Assembly: GCF_025195125.1 (NCBI RefSeq)
Contig: NZ_JAMGSL010000005.1
Span: forward strand, 186,001-250,000
Source of the DNA: Streptomyces sp. Je 1-79
GTDB taxonomy: Bacteria > Actinomycetota > Actinomycetes > Streptomycetales > Streptomycetaceae
Length of the DNA stretch: 64,000 bases
Direction of reading: 5' to 3'
The notes under the pieces were generated by a model. It ran no database searches, was not told where the DNA came from, and saw nothing but the letters and a program-made list of their open reading frames with translations. This document shows positions 1-9,892 of this stretch, one piece after another (positions within the stretch are counted from its first letter, which is position 1; each line of letters begins with the position of its first letter). The position numbers and the translations under genes are program-made.

Positions 1-1814
1 TGACCACAGGGGAGCTCGCCACGGCGAGGGAACAGCCCGAACGGCCGCCGGACGACGCCGGTCCCGCCCAGGGGCCGCCCCCGGCGGGGCTGCTGCGGCC
101 CTACGCGGGGGGCTTCGCCGCCGTGATCGTCCTCCAGGTCGTCGGCGCGGCGGCGGGCCTGGTGCCCCTGCTCGCGGTCGTCGAGCTGGGCCGGCTGCTG
201 CTCGCGCCCGGTCCGGTCGACCACGGCGACGTCCGGTTCGTCGTGGTGGCGGGCGCGGTCGGCCTGTTCGTCAAGCTGCTGTTCACCGCCGCTGCGGCAG
301 GGGTGGGGCACCTGCTCGACGGGCGGGTGCAGTTGGCGTTACGCCGCCGGCTGGCCGCGCGCCTGGGGCGGGTGCCGATCGGCTGGCTCTCCCGGCGTCG
401 CAGCGGTGAGCTGGCCAGGCTGGTGGGCGAGGACGTCGGAGCCGTGCACCCGTTCATCGCCCACACCCCCGGCGAGCTGGCCTCCGCCTTCGTCGTGCCG
501 CTCGGGTCACTGGTCTACCTCGTCACCGTCGACTGGCGGCTGACGCTGATCACACTGATTCCGGTGGTCGCGGCCGTGGCACTGGTCCCGCTGATGATGA
601 CTCCGGTCCGGCTGCGCGAACAGGCCGACTTCGACGCGGCGATGGCGCGGATCGCGGGTTCCGTCGTGGAGTTCGTCCAGGGCATCGCGGTGGTCAAGGT
701 CTTCGGCGGGGGCGAGCGCGCCCACCGCGAGTTCCGCACCGCCGTCGACGGCTTCGTCGACGCCTTCCGCCGCTGGGTGGACGGGATCTCCCCGATCGCC
801 GCGGGGATGCAGCTGGTTCTCTCGCCCCCGTCCGTGCTGCTGACCGTCCTGATCGGTGGCGCCGCGCTGATCGGCGACGGCGGGATGGCCCCCGCCGACC
901 TGCTGCCCTTCCTGCTGCTGGGGCTCGGGCTGACCGCCCCGGTGGCGGCGCTCGGGCACGGTTTCGACGAGGCGCAGGCCGCCCGCCGCGCGATCGGCCG
1001 GATCCGCGACGTGCTCGCGGTGCCGCCGCTGCCGGAGCCGGTGAACCCGATCGCGCCGCGCGGCCACGGGGTGGAGCTGCGCGACGTCCGCTTCGCCTAC
1101 GAAGCCGGCCGCGACGTCCTGCGCGGCATCGATCTCGTACTGGAGCCGGGGACCGTCACCGCGCTCGTCGGACCGTCGGGAAGCGGCAAGTCCACGCTGG
1201 TGCAGCTGCTGCCGCGGTTCTTCGACCCCACGAGCGGTTCGGTGCGCCTGGGCGGTGTCGACCTGCGCGAGGTGGGCAGCCGGGAGCTCTACCGGCACGT
1301 CTCGTTCGTCTTCCAGGACGTCCACCTGCTGCGGGCCTCGGTCGCGGACAACATCGCCCTCGCGGTGCCGGACGCCCGGCCGGAGGAGGTGGTGGGCGCC
1401 GCCCGTCTGGCCAACGTCCACGACCGGATACTCGAACTGCCGCGGGGGTACGAGACGGTGATCGGCGAGGACGCCCGGCTGTCGGGCGGCGAGGCCCAAC
1501 GGATCGCGCTCGCCCGCGCGCTGCTGGCCGACACCCCCGTCCTGGTGCTCGACGAGGCGACCTCCTTCGCCGACCCGCAGACCGAACAGGCGGTACGCCG
1601 AGCCCTGGACACGCTGCGCAAGGACCGGACGATCCTGGTCATCGCGCACCGCCTGGAGACCGTCACCGGTGCCGACGCCGTCGCGGTCCTGGAGGACGGC
1701 GTGATCGTCGAGCACGGCAGCCCTGGGGAACTGCTCACCGCCGACGGGAAGTTCGCCGCGCTGTGGCGCTCCCGGCACACGGCGGGCTCCGGAGGCGAAG
1801 GCGAACGGCCATGA
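1..1814 (+). CDS. ABC transporter half-unit, exporter fold (IrtA/YbtP-like), 5' edge
   Basis: Membrane ABC half-transporter: an N-terminal six-helix membrane domain followed by an ATPase domain. The frame is open from position 3 leftwards to the edge, and bases 1-2 are TG followed by A, so the start codon is probably an NTG at position 0 overlapping a TGA stop (ATGA-type coupling) of an upstream gene. An internal ATG at 123 would cut into the first membrane helix and is not the true start. The ATPase shows Walker A GPSGSGKST, signature LSGGEAQR and Walker B VLVLDEAT. The segment HTPGELASAFVVPL resembles siderophore ABC half-transporters of the YbtP/IrtA group (family knowledge). It pairs with the gene 61 bases downstream, probably as a heterodimer; iron-siderophore transport is inference from similarity, drug or peptide export is the alternative. 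Confidence 0.85.
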   Translation, partial: TTGELATAREQPERPPDDAGPAQGPPPAGLLRPYAGGFAAVIVLQVVGAAAGLVPLLAVVELGRLLLAPGPVDHGDVRFVVVAGAVGLFVKLLFTAAAAGVGHLLDGRVQLALRRRLAARLGRVPIGWLSRRRSGELARLVGEDVGAVHPFIAHTPGELASAFVVPLGSLVYLVTVDWRLTLITLIPVVAAVALVPLMMTPVRLREQADFDAAMARIAGSVVEFVQGIAVVKVFGGGERAHREFRTAVDGFVDAFRRWVDGISPIAAGMQLVLSPPSVLLTVLIGGAALIGDGGMAPADLLPFLLLGLGLTAPVAALGHGFDEAQAARRAIGRIRDVLAVPPLPEPVNPIAPRGHGVELRDVRFAYEAGRDVLRGIDLVLEPGTVTALVGPSGSGKSTLVQLLPRFFDPTSGSVRLGGVDLREVGSRELYRHVSFVFQDVHLLRASVADNIALAVPDARPEEVVGAARLANVHDRILELPRGYETVIGEDARLSGGEAQRIALARALLADTPVLVLDEATSFADPQTEQAVRRALDTLRKDRTILVIAHRLETVTGADAVAVLEDGVIVEHGSPGELLTADGKFAALWRSRHTAGSGGEGERP

Positions 1815-1875
1815 CGGCACACCACCCTGACCAACCTCCACGGCGCCTCTTCGATCAGCAAGGAGACGACCTTCG

Positions 1876-3600
1876 ATGATCCGCACGCTGCTGCGCGTGC
1901 TGGGCCACCAGCACTCCCGCCCGATGCTCCGTACCCTCGCCCTGATGACCGCGGCCGCGGTCGTCGAAGGTCTCTGCTACGCCCTCCTGGCACCCGTGCT
2001 GCGGGCGTTGCTCGGCGGCGCGCCGGACCGTGCCTGGCCCTGGCTGGCCGCCCTCGGGGCGACGGTCGCGGCGTACGCGGTGCTGCGCTACGTCAGTGAC
2101 CTGTCGGGGTTCAGGGTCGGCACCGCGCTGCTGCGCGGCGTGTACCACCGCCTCGGCGACCATCTGACCCGGCTGCCGCTCGGCTGGTACGGGGCGGCCC
2201 GGGTGGGAGAGGTGTCCGTCCTGGCCGGTCAGGGCGTTCTGCAGGCGATGAGCGTGGTCGCGCACCTGCTGGCGCCGCTGGTCTCCGCCGCCGTGACGCC
2301 GCTGACGATCGTCGCCGTGATCTTCTCCCTCGACTGGCGGTTGGGCCTGGCGGCGCTCTCCGCCGTGCCCGTCGTCGCGGCGGTCCAGGTCCTGACCGGG
2401 CGGATGACGACGGCCGAGGACGACGAGCGGGCGGCACGCGACCGCGAGGCCACCGGGAGGGTCGTCGAATACGTCCGGGCACAGCCGGTGCTGCGCGCCG
2501 GCGGCCGGACGGCCGAACGCTTCCGCCTCCTTGACGACGCCCTGGGGCAGGTGCGGCACGCCTCCCGTCGCTCCGTACTGTCCGCTCTGCCCGGCGCGTT
2601 GGGGCTGTCGTTGACCGTGCAGGCGGCGTTCACAGCGGTACTGGCCGTGGGCGCGCATCTCGCGCTCGGCGGCGCCATCGGAGCCGCGGAGCTGCTCGCG
2701 GTCCTGGTGCTGGCCGCCCGCTGCGCGGATCCGCTGCTGTCGCTGGCCGACCTCGGTGGCCGACTGCGCGGCGCGCGCGGCGAACTGGCCAGGATCGACG
2801 CGGTTCTGCGTACGGAACCGCTGCGGCAGGCCCCCGACCCGGTGGAACCGGTCGGCCACGGTCTGGAGTTCGAGGCGGTCGCCTTCCGGCACGGTGGGCG
2901 CACCGTGTTCGACGGCCTGTCACTGACCGTTCCCGAAGGGCAGCGGCTGGCCGTGGTGGGGCCGTCGGGCGCGGGCAAGAGCACCCTGCTCCAGCTGCTC
3001 GCGCGGTTCTACGACGTGGACGCGGGCGCGGTGCGCGTCGGCGGCGCGGACGTGCGCGCGATCCGTACCGAGGCGCTGATGGCGCGGTTCGCCGTCGTCT
3101 TCCAGGACGTCTACCTCTTCGACGGCACGATCGAGGACAACGTGCGCCAGGGCCGCCCCGACGCCACCGGCGCGGAGGTACGGGCGGCCGCGGCCGCGGC
3201 GCGGCTGGACGAGGTGGTCCAGCGTCTGCCCGACGGATGGGCGACCACGGTCGGCGAGGGCGGCGCCCGCCTGTCGGGCGGTGAACGACAGCGGGTCTCG
3301 ATCGCCCGGGCGCTGCTGAAGGACGCGCCGATCGTGCTGCTGGACGAGATCACCTCCGCGCTGGACCCCGTCAACGAGGCCGCCGTCCACGCCGGCATCG
3401 AGCGCCTGATGGCGGGTCGGACGGTGGTGATGGTGGCCCACCGCCTGCGCACCGTGCGGCACGCCGACCGGATCGTCTTCCTCGACGACGGCCGGATCAC
3501 CGAGGAGGGCGACCACGACGATCTGCTGCGCCGCGGCGGCCGTTACGCCGCATTCTGGAACGCCGCTCTCACGCCCGCAGCGATCAGTCCGCCGCGGTGA
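1876..3600 (+). CDS. ABC transporter half-unit, exporter fold (IrtB/YbtQ-like)
   Basis: 574-aa membrane-ATPase fusion, partner of the preceding gene. About 310 residues of membrane domain precede the ATPase with Walker A GPSGAGKST, signature LSGGERQR and Walker B IVLLDEIT (Ile where Ala is usual). AAGGAGA lies 8-10 bases before the ATG and fixes the start. Both genes run in the same direction with a 61-base gap and were probably co-transcribed. The two ATPases are distinct in sequence, which fits an asymmetric heterodimer in which both sites look catalytic. Substrate is not visible from the sequence; similarity to IrtB/YbtQ suggests an iron-siderophore complex. Confidence 0.85.
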   Translation: MIRTLLRVLGHQHSRPMLRTLALMTAAAVVEGLCYALLAPVLRALLGGAPDRAWPWLAALGATVAAYAVLRYVSDLSGFRVGTALLRGVYHRLGDHLTRLPLGWYGAARVGEVSVLAGQGVLQAMSVVAHLLAPLVSAAVTPLTIVAVIFSLDWRLGLAALSAVPVVAAVQVLTGRMTTAEDDERAARDREATGRVVEYVRAQPVLRAGGRTAERFRLLDDALGQVRHASRRSVLSALPGALGLSLTVQAAFTAVLAVGAHLALGGAIGAAELLAVLVLAARCADPLLSLADLGGRLRGARGELARIDAVLRTEPLRQAPDPVEPVGHGLEFEAVAFRHGGRTVFDGLSLTVPEGQRLAVVGPSGAGKSTLLQLLARFYDVDAGAVRVGGADVRAIRTEALMARFAVVFQDVYLFDGTIEDNVRQGRPDATGAEVRAAAAAARLDEVVQRLPDGWATTVGEGGARLSGGERQRVSIARALLKDAPIVLLDEITSALDPVNEAAVHAGIERLMAGRTVVMVAHRLRTVRHADRIVFLDDGRITEEGDHDDLLRRGGRYAAFWNAALTPAAISPPR

Positions 3601-3646
3601 TCGGCGCGGGTGCTCCACCCCGCTTGGCCGTTTCCCGCGAAGGGCC

Positions 3647-4318
3647 TCACGGCTCCTCGGCGGGCCAGGGCTTCTCGTTCGGTTCCTCGCCGCCCTGGTC
3701 GAGGCGGAAGGGCGGGTACGCGTCCGTCATGAGGCCCGCGTAGGCCACGACCCGGAGCACTCAGCGGTTCAGGCCGACCACCAGGACGAACAGATCGCGC
3801 GGATACCGGCCGGTGAACGCGAGGGCGAAGGCCGCGATCAGCGTCAGCAGGGTGGTCAGGCCGCCGCTCCACCAGCCCGCCCTCATGCCGCCGGCGAAGA
3901 ACGCGATCACGAGGTAGTGGGGGATGGCGAGCAGCCACCACTTGACGAGGACCAGCCCGCGCGAGAGCCGCTCCGGATAGGCGATGTCCAGTCGCGCCGG
4001 GTAGTCGGGCTCGCGCCCCAGGCTGAAGGGTGGGTAGCGGTCGGTGCCCAGGGCGCTGTACGTGTAGAAGGACACGCGCCAGGACCAGCGCAGCACCCCC
4101 ACGTTGAAGTCGAACAGCGCGCGCGGATAGCGCTCCGTGAACAGGATGGCGAAGAACGCGATCACGGACACGATCAGGAACGCGAGCCACAGGAAGATCA
4201 GCACGATCCAGTGGGGGATCGCCAGGATCCACTTGACCAGCCACAGCCAGCGCGACAGCGGGGTGTCGAGCCGGGCCGTCACCGTGACCGGAGGGTAGGA
4301 ACGGGAGCCGTCCATCAT
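3647..4318 (-). pseudogene. DUF4389 membrane protein interrupted by in-frame TGA
   Basis: Reading from ATG at 4318 (GAGGAAG ribosome site 5 bases before) gives a DUF4389-type protein: repeated motifs of the form ERYPRALFDF / DRYPPFSLG alternating with hydrophobic helices such as LVKWILAIPHWIVLIFLWLAF. The frame hits TGA at 3763-3761 after ...VVGLNR (185 aa). The same frame then continues without another stop to 3647 and encodes VLRVVAYAGLMTDAYPPFRLD, which is the family's normal C-terminal block with a further YPPF repeat. The TGA stands where family members usually have Trp (NRW-V), so a single TGG to TGA change explains it. Either a recent nonsense mutation, a sequencing error, or readthrough. 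The 185-aa product would lack the last helix. Confidence 0.75.
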
Positions 4319-4456
4319 CGTCACTTCCTCGACGGAGAGGCAGCGTCGTACGGGAGAGCCGGTCGGTACCCCTCCCCTCCATGATCGCGCCGTTCCGCCT
4401 TCCGGCCCACCGGAAGAGCAGGACGCGGGGGCCGGGCCCCGTACGTGCAGGTCAGG

Positions 4457-4485
4457 CGTGCGGCTCAGCGGAGCGGAGCCGCACG
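4457..4485 (-). terminator. Stem-loop after DUF4139 gene pair
   Basis: Perfect 10-bp stem CGTGCGGCTC / GAGCCGCACG with a 9-base loop, 36 bases downstream of the stop of the minus-strand gene ending at 4521. No T-run, as is common for high-GC actinomycete terminators. Confidence 0.55.
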
Positions 4486-4520
4486 GATCGCTCCTCCAGG
4501 GTGGGGGTACGACCTCCGGA

Positions 4521-6083
4521 TCAGAGCCCCGTGACCTTGGCGCTCGCCGACAGCTCGTAGACCAGGGTGACCGTGCTGCGGCCGCCGGGCGGCAGGGGGA
4601 CGTCCCAGCGGGCGATGCCCTCGGCGTCCACCACGTCCGGCGCGGGGGAACACCCCTCCTTCTGCAGGCGCACCTCCACCGCCGACACCTCGGAGACCGG
4701 GATCCGCTCCCGTAGCGCGACCACGCGCTCGCCCCGCTCCCCGGGGGCGGAGAACCGGGACAGATGCAGGCGCACCGTGCGGGTGACCACGGTCCGCTGG
4801 CTGAAGCCGGCGGAGTCGCGGGACTCCTCCGTCTCCCGGACCACCCGGTAGTCGTCGCGGCTCCCGAAGGCCAGCTCGAAGGGGGCGCCCACGGCGGTGA
4901 AGTCCAGCGTGCCGCGGCCGCTGAAACCGCTGCCGCGCACCAGGTCCACGGGCCCGGCGAGCAGCACGTGCCCGGACCGGTTGTCGCCCCGTACGACCTG
5001 CGTGACCAGGGGGGACAGCTCCGGCGAGCAGGCGTACTCGCTGCGCGCCGCCGTGGTGAACGCCGAGAGCGGTACCCGGTGGGCGCGGCCGTCACCGCGC
5101 ACCGAGACCGGCGCGGGGGACCTCAGCACCTGGGCCTCGCCGCCGTCGTCCACGCCCGGCAGACCCAGTACCGGAGCCGCCGGGCCGAGGTCCCCGATCT
5201 CCTCCTCGCGCAGCTCGACGTCGACCGTGCGGCGCTCCGCCGCGGAGCGGTCGGTGAGCGTCAGCCGGTCCTCGCCGAGCCGTGGCGGAGCGGTGGCCAG
5301 GGCCGAGCGGGCCGTCGACAGGGTGAGCCGTACGCCGGACCAGTCCTCGCCCGTGCGCTGCCAGACCATGGCGTCGGTCTCCAGCGTCAGGGAGTCCCCG
5401 TCGAGCACGGCCCGGTAGGCGGGCCGCCACAGCGCGCACGGGGTGAGGTGGCTCAGCCGTAGCCGGGCCGGTCCGGCGGCCGACGCCTCCACGGTCAGCT
5501 CGACGTGACCGAGCAGTTCGGCGGGCTCCTCCTCGGCCAGGTCCATGGCCCGCAGGGTCTCGCCGAGTTCGCCGCCCAGGGCGCTCAACTCGGCCTCCAC
5601 GAGGCGGAGTTCCTCGCTCTGTTCGTCCCGCTGGCCGTCCAGCCGGTCCAGTTCGCGGGCCCAGCGGGGCCGTTCGGACTCGCCGGAGCCGGCGCCTTCG
5701 CCGATGTCGCGCAGCAGATCGGCGGCGACGCGGCCGAGCAGGTCGAGGCGGGCCCGGAGCCGGTCCCGCCGCCGCTCCAGGGCGAGCTGCTCCTCCTGGA
5801 GGGCGTGTGCGCGGTGGCTCAGGGTGGAGTCGTCGTCGGTCGGCAGCGGCCCGCGCGGCGTCCATGCGCGGACGATCCGTACGTCGAGCACGGTCGCGGG
5901 GTGGTCGGCCGTCAGCTCGGCGTGAAGGGTCCGGTCGACGGCCAGCGCGCTGACCGGCCCGAGACGCAGGCGCTGGACGCCCGCCGCCAGGTCCAGCACG
6001 GCGGTGCGCTCGACGTGGGCGCGGTCCTCGAGGCAGGTGACGGCGGTGACGGGGAGGGCGATCGGCTTCGGGGCCGTGGACAT
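4521..6083 (-). CDS. DUF4139 / mucoidy inhibitor MuiA-like protein
   Basis: 520-aa protein with an N-terminal beta domain, a central charged coiled-coil segment (about residues 95-200, rich in Glu/Arg/Leu heptads) and the C-terminal DUF4139 beta domain containing the YRAVLDGDSLTLETDAMVWQRTGEDWSGVRLTLSTA block typical in MuiA-like proteins (only part quoted per motif: TGEDWSGVRLTLSTA). No signal peptide, so cytoplasmic. Six bases separate its ATG from the stop of the paralogous upstream gene, so the two are surely co-translated. The function of the family is unknown; the name derives from suppression of mucoidy. Homologues are often paired like this in Streptomyces (recollection, not checked). 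Confidence 0.8.
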   Translation of the reverse strand: MSTAPKPIALPVTAVTCLEDRAHVERTAVLDLAAGVQRLRLGPVSALAVDRTLHAELTADHPATVLDVRIVRAWTPRGPLPTDDDSTLSHRAHALQEEQLALERRRDRLRARLDLLGRVAADLLRDIGEGAGSGESERPRWARELDRLDGQRDEQSEELRLVEAELSALGGELGETLRAMDLAEEEPAELLGHVELTVEASAAGPARLRLSHLTPCALWRPAYRAVLDGDSLTLETDAMVWQRTGEDWSGVRLTLSTARSALATAPPRLGEDRLTLTDRSAAERRTVDVELREEEIGDLGPAAPVLGLPGVDDGGEAQVLRSPAPVSVRGDGRAHRVPLSAFTTAARSEYACSPELSPLVTQVVRGDNRSGHVLLAGPVDLVRGSGFSGRGTLDFTAVGAPFELAFGSRDDYRVVRETEESRDSAGFSQRTVVTRTVRLHLSRFSAPGERGERVVALRERIPVSEVSAVEVRLQKEGCSPAPDVVDAEGIARWDVPLPPGGRSTVTLVYELSASAKVTGL

Positions 6084-6089
6084 GGTGTG

Positions 6090-8222
6090 TCAGCTCCTGC
6101 GGTTGCCGCCGACCAGGGCCTTGCCGGTCGGGATGCGGATCTCGTAGCCGCCGTCCAGCGCGGCGGTGGCGCCCGCCGGCAGGTCCAGCCGCCAGACGCG
6201 GGTGCCCGGCGCGTGGCGATCGGGCCCCGCGCCTTCCTCGGGTGCCGTCCAGTCGGCCCGTTCCTCGATCCGTACGTCCGGTTCGGAGGTGACCGGCACG
6301 CGTTCGCGGACCTCGACGGTGACGGGCCTCGCGAGCCGGTTGGCCAGCTCGACGTGGATGCGGTGGTCGAGCACGGTGGTGTTGTTGCGCAGGCCGGAGG
6401 TCGACTCGTGCACGTTCGTACGGCGGGTGACCCGGATGCCCTCGGCCGGCCCGAGCCCCACCCGGCGGACCCCGCCGGGGGCGAGCGTGGGCAGGGCGGC
6501 GGTCAGCAGGAACTCGTCGTCGACGGTGACCTCCACCGGACCGGCCAGCAGCGCCTGATCGGTGGCGTTGGAGAGCACCAGCGTCGCGTACACGGTCTGC
6601 TCGACGGACGGCACGCAGAGGTACTCGGTGCGCAGCCCGACCGGGATCTCGCCGACGGTGACGGTGTGCCAGGTGCCGTCCGACGGAATGTCGGCGCGGG
6701 CCGTGGCGTCGAAGCGGTGGTCGAAGGAGCCCGCCGACTCACGCGGCCGGACGGCGTGGCCGGGCAGCGGCAGCGCGGCCACCGTCTCGGCCCGGCGGCG
6801 GTACTCGGCGGCCAGCGGGTCGAAGGGCGCGTCGGGGAACAGCCGTCCTCGGCGACCGGCCTGGTCGTCGGGGCCGGACAGGACGAGCGCGGCGTAGTCG
6901 AGCTCGGCGCCGCTCGGCTGCGGCGGACCGGCCACCGGCGCCGGAGGAGGCGGCGGCGCCGGTGCGGCCGCGCCCGGAGCCGCCGGTGCCATGGCGGGGG
7001 GAGGTCCCGCGAACCCGCCGCCGCCACGCGGCGCGGCGCTCCGTTGCGGTGCGGCCGGCTGTGCGGGGGCGGGCATCCCGGCGAAGCTCTCCGGGGCGGG
7101 GCGGTACGCGCCGCCCGGCTCCGGGAGCGCCGCGGGCGGCGCGCCGTAGCCCTGCGATGCCGGCGGCGGGGGAGGCGGTGGCGGAGGCGGCATCGGGCCG
7201 CCCGCGAAAGCGCCCCCGAAACCGCCCGCGCCGACCAGCGTCGTGGAGCCGGCCCCGCCGGCCATGGGTGCGCCGGCCGGGGCGGGACGGGGGCCGGCCG
7301 CCTCGTACCCGGCGAACAGATCGGCGAGCCCCGCCGGGGGCTCACGCCAGCCGGACGGTGCGGGGGCGGGCTGCCGGCGTCCGATCCGGATCGAGCGGAG
7401 CCTCGGCAGGTCCGTGCGGCGCCGGAGATCGGCCGTGGCCAGGGCGATGCGTACGCCGGTCCAGTCCTCGCCCGTCCGCTGCGCCACCGAGGCGCGCAGC
7501 ACCAGACGGCCGCCGCCGTCACCCTGACGGTGGCTGAGACGGTACGTCGGCACCCACACGGCGCCCGGCACCCCGTACTCCAGCTCCACCTCCGCGTCCA
7601 CGCCCGCGTCGGCGCCGGTGACATCGAGGGTCAGCACCGCGCAGACCGTGGTCTCCACGTACGCCGACGGCGCGTCGGTGGAGGCGCGGGCGAACCGGTC
7701 GGTGGCGATGTCGAGTTCGTGCTCGACGTCACGCAGCGCCTCCTCCAGCTCGGCCAGGCGGCTGTGGAGCGCGGTCAAGCGCTCGTCGACGAAGTCGGCG
7801 AGCTCCAGCCACGCGTCGACCGGGGTACGACGGTGCGGGTCGTCGCGCTTGCGGGGCGGGGGCACCGGGTGGAGCGCCCTGATCTCCTCGATGAGAGCCA
7901 GCTGCCGGTCCCGGCGAGCCCGCGCCGCCGCGTACGCGTCGCGCAGCCGCTCGACCTCGCGCCTCGACTCGTCGGACGTCCCGCCCGCGCCGAGCGGCTC
8001 GGCCTCGACCTCCACCCGGGCCTCGGTCACGCGGACCTCGGGGGCGCCCAGCACGCGGGCCCGCAGCGAGCCGGGGTCCAGCGAGCGGGGCAGTCCCGTC
8101 ACGCGCACCCGGCCGTCGGGCGGCACGCTGCCCCTGGCCAGGCGGCGGCAGACCGCGCCCTGCGCGTACACCACGACCGCATCGAGGGTCGATCCCCACC
8201 TCGGTGCCGACTCAGCCGTCAT
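6090..8222 (-). CDS. DUF4139 / MuiA-like protein with proline-rich insert
   Basis: 710-aa paralogue of the downstream gene. Start chosen at ATG 8222 with GGGAG just before it; an upstream in-frame ATG at 8366 would add 48 residues of non-conserved Arg-rich sequence. N-terminal domain ([16 protein letters not shown]), coiled coil around residues 95-190, then the DUF4139 region with [17 protein letters not shown]. Between the two halves of the C-terminal domain sits a low-complexity insert of about 150 residues with a run of ten prolines ([17 protein letters not shown]) and many PAPA/PPPP stretches, absent from the paralogue. Such an insert is probably a disordered linker or an interaction surface. 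Function unknown. Confidence 0.8.
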   Translation of the reverse strand: MTAESAPRWGSTLDAVVVYAQGAVCRRLARGSVPPDGRVRVTGLPRSLDPGSLRARVLGAPEVRVTEARVEVEAEPLGAGGTSDESRREVERLRDAYAAARARRDRQLALIEEIRALHPVPPPRKRDDPHRRTPVDAWLELADFVDERLTALHSRLAELEEALRDVEHELDIATDRFARASTDAPSAYVETTVCAVLTLDVTGADAGVDAEVELEYGVPGAVWVPTYRLSHRQGDGGGRLVLRASVAQRTGEDWTGVRIALATADLRRRTDLPRLRSIRIGRRQPAPAPSGWREPPAGLADLFAGYEAAGPRPAPAGAPMAGGAGSTTLVGAGGFGGAFAGGPMPPPPPPPPPPASQGYGAPPAALPEPGGAYRPAPESFAGMPAPAQPAAPQRSAAPRGGGGFAGPPPAMAPAAPGAAAPAPPPPPAPVAGPPQPSGAELDYAALVLSGPDDQAGRRGRLFPDAPFDPLAAEYRRRAETVAALPLPGHAVRPRESAGSFDHRFDATARADIPSDGTWHTVTVGEIPVGLRTEYLCVPSVEQTVYATLVLSNATDQALLAGPVEVTVDDEFLLTAALPTLAPGGVRRVGLGPAEGIRVTRRTNVHESTSGLRNNTTVLDHRIHVELANRLARPVTVEVRERVPVTSEPDVRIEERADWTAPEEGAGPDRHAPGTRVWRLDLPAGATAALDGGYEIRIPTGKALVGGNRRS

Positions 8223-8385
8223 CTGCTCCCGCCCCCCGCCGCGTTCATGCTGGACGAAGCCTACGCCCGGCCGGCCCACGCGTCCGTGCCGGATCGGAAA
8301 GCCGGCGTCCCGGCCCACGCGCCCCGTCGGCCGGTCCGCCGTCTCCTCCTCGGCTGCCGGACGCATCGGTGCAAGCGCCGGACAA

Positions 8386-8463
8386 CACCGGCCTAAGCTG
8401 CCGTCGGCACCGGCCTCAGCTGCCGTCCGGCACCGGCCTCAGCTGCCGTCCGGCACCGGCCTC
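8386..8463. repeat. 23-bp tandem repeat upstream of the FABP gene
   Basis: Three near-perfect copies (8386-8407 with one base missing, 8408-8430, 8431-8453) and a partial fourth of a unit starting CACCGGCCTC. The array ends directly at the ribosome binding site of the gene starting at 8482, so it lies in the leader or promoter of that gene. Confidence 0.85.
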
Positions 8464-8481
8464 GACCCAGGAGCGCACCTC

Positions 8482-9024
8482 ATGTCCGACCCCACCCAGC
8501 AGCCCCCGTACCCCGACGCCCTGAGCCCCGACCAGGCACCGGCGCCGCACCCACTGCTCGCGCCGCTGACCGGGCTGCTGGGCACCTGGGCCGGCCGGGG
8601 GCGTGGCGGGTACCCGACCCTCGACGAGGAGTTCACCTACGCGCAGGAGGTCACCTTCAGCCACGACGGGCGACCGTTCCTGCACTACGAGGCCCGCGCC
8701 TGGCTGCTCGACGCGGACGGTGCCCCGCTGCGGCCGTCGGCCCGGGAGGCCGGCTTCTGGCGGCTCCAGCCCGAGGGGCGGGTGGAGGCGCTGATCACCC
8801 AGCCCACCGGCATCGCGGAGATCCTGGCGGGCAGCGCCGACGCGGGCACGGTCGACCTCACCACCCATCAGGTGGCGTTCACCCCCACGGCCAAGGAGGT
8901 GAACGCCACCCGCCGTCGCTACACCCTCGTGGACGAGGACACGCTCGACTTCGTGCACGACCTCGCGGCGGTCGGCCGGCCCCTGCAGCACCACCTGTCG
9001 GCCCGGCTCCGACGGAGGTCCTGA
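8482..9024 (+). CDS. FABP family protein, nitrobindin-like haem protein
   Basis: 180-aa protein. The motif [13 protein letters not shown] near residue 36 is the signature of the THAP4/nitrobindin-like FABP family, which folds as a 10-stranded beta barrel and binds ferric haem; family members isomerise peroxynitrite. [25 protein letters not shown] and the C-terminal HHLSARLRR agree with the family (His near the end is the expected haem region). AGGAG 8 bases before the ATG sets the start. Cytoplasmic. It converges with the SDR gene with a 7-base gap and no terminator between them. Role in nitrosative stress is inferred from the family. Confidence 0.85.
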   Translation: MSDPTQQPPYPDALSPDQAPAPHPLLAPLTGLLGTWAGRGRGGYPTLDEEFTYAQEVTFSHDGRPFLHYEARAWLLDADGAPLRPSAREAGFWRLQPEGRVEALITQPTGIAEILAGSADAGTVDLTTHQVAFTPTAKEVNATRRRYTLVDEDTLDFVHDLAAVGRPLQHHLSARLRRRS

Positions 9025-9031
9025 CCCGGCG

Positions 9032-9850
9032 TCAGGTGCGCGGTGCCCGCGGTTCGATCCGGAAGTCGAAGGCGAGCGTCCCCGGGTCCAGGGCCGTCAC
9101 GCCGCCGTCGACGGTGAGCACCGCCCCGTTGACGAAGGAGGAGGCGGGCGAGAGCAGCCAGGCCACGGCCTCGGCGACCTCGCGCGGCTCACCCGGACGG
9201 CCGGCGGGCAGGACCCGGGTCACCTCCTCGTACGCCGCGTCGACACCGCCGTTCCCCAGCCCCGCCTCGTCGGCGAACCGGCTCATCCGGCGGTCCGCCA
9301 TGTCCGTGCGCACCCAGCTCGGGCACACGGTGTTGGCGCGCAGCCCCGCGTGTCCGTAGTCGACCGCGAGCGAGCGGCAGAGCTGGAGCAGGGCTGCCTT
9401 GGAGGTGGCGTAGGCGGCGTTGCCCACACCGTTGCGCAGCGCGGACACCGAGGCGACCGCGACCACCGCGCCCCGGGCGTCGAGCAGGTGTGGGAGCGCG
9501 GCGCGCAGCAGATGGAACGGGCCCGTGAGGTTGGTCCGCATCACCGCGTCCCAGTCCTCCAGGGTCACCTCGCCCACGCCGCCGCCACGGCCGATCCCGG
9601 CGTTGAGGACGAGCCCGTCGAGCCGGCCGTACGCGGCGACGGTCGCCTCGACGAGTGCCCGTACCGCGTCGGGGTCGCCGATGTCCGACGGGAGGGCCAG
9701 GGCGCCGCACTCCTCGGCCACGAGCCGCAGGGGTTCGGGCCGCCGCCCGGAGACCGCCACCTGGTGCCCCGCTTCCCGCAGCAGCCGGGCCGTCGCGGCA
9801 CCGATGCCCGTCCCGCCGCCGGTCACGAGGTACACGCGCTGATCAGCCAT
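9032..9850 (-). CDS. SDR family NAD(P)-dependent oxidoreductase
   Basis: 272-aa classical short-chain dehydrogenase/reductase. Cofactor motif TGGGTGIG at residues 11-18, NAG at about 86, catalytic Ser in the VASVSAL stretch and YATSK (Tyr/Lys pair) around residue 156-160. SGRRPEPL after beta-2 carries Arg residues that suggest NADP(H) preference. Substrate unknown. It follows the candidate RHS immunity gene by 42 bases in the same direction, but a functional link with the toxin is not evident. Confidence 0.85.
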   Translation of the reverse strand: MADQRVYLVTGGGTGIGAATARLLREAGHQVAVSGRRPEPLRLVAEECGALALPSDIGDPDAVRALVEATVAAYGRLDGLVLNAGIGRGGGVGEVTLEDWDAVMRTNLTGPFHLLRAALPHLLDARGAVVAVASVSALRNGVGNAAYATSKAALLQLCRSLAVDYGHAGLRANTVCPSWVRTDMADRRMSRFADEAGLGNGGVDAAYEEVTRVLPAGRPGEPREVAEAVAWLLSPASSFVNGAVLTVDGGVTALDPGTLAFDFRIEPRAPRT

Positions 9851-9892
9851 GGTCGTCGAGCCTCCGTCGTCGTCCGCCGTCTTGTTGATGGA

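Noticed and set aside
1..3600. Multidrug exporter call for the two ABC half-transporters
   Set aside because: Sequence pattern is closer to IrtAB/YbtPQ pairs; with no direct substrate evidence the call is left at family level.
3543..4382. 279-codon frame overlapping the DUF4389 gene on the same strand
   Set aside because: Another frame shows the DUF4389 repeats with a ribosome site; this frame is Arg/Gly/Pro-rich shadow sequence.
5505..8396. 963-codon open frame antisense to the two DUF4139 genes
   Set aside because: It crosses the stop/start junction of two coupled genes and encodes Arg/Gly-rich sequence without domains.
8386..8463. Short CRISPR-like array
   Set aside because: The 23-bp copies are contiguous without spacers, and no cas genes are present; a simple tandem repeat.
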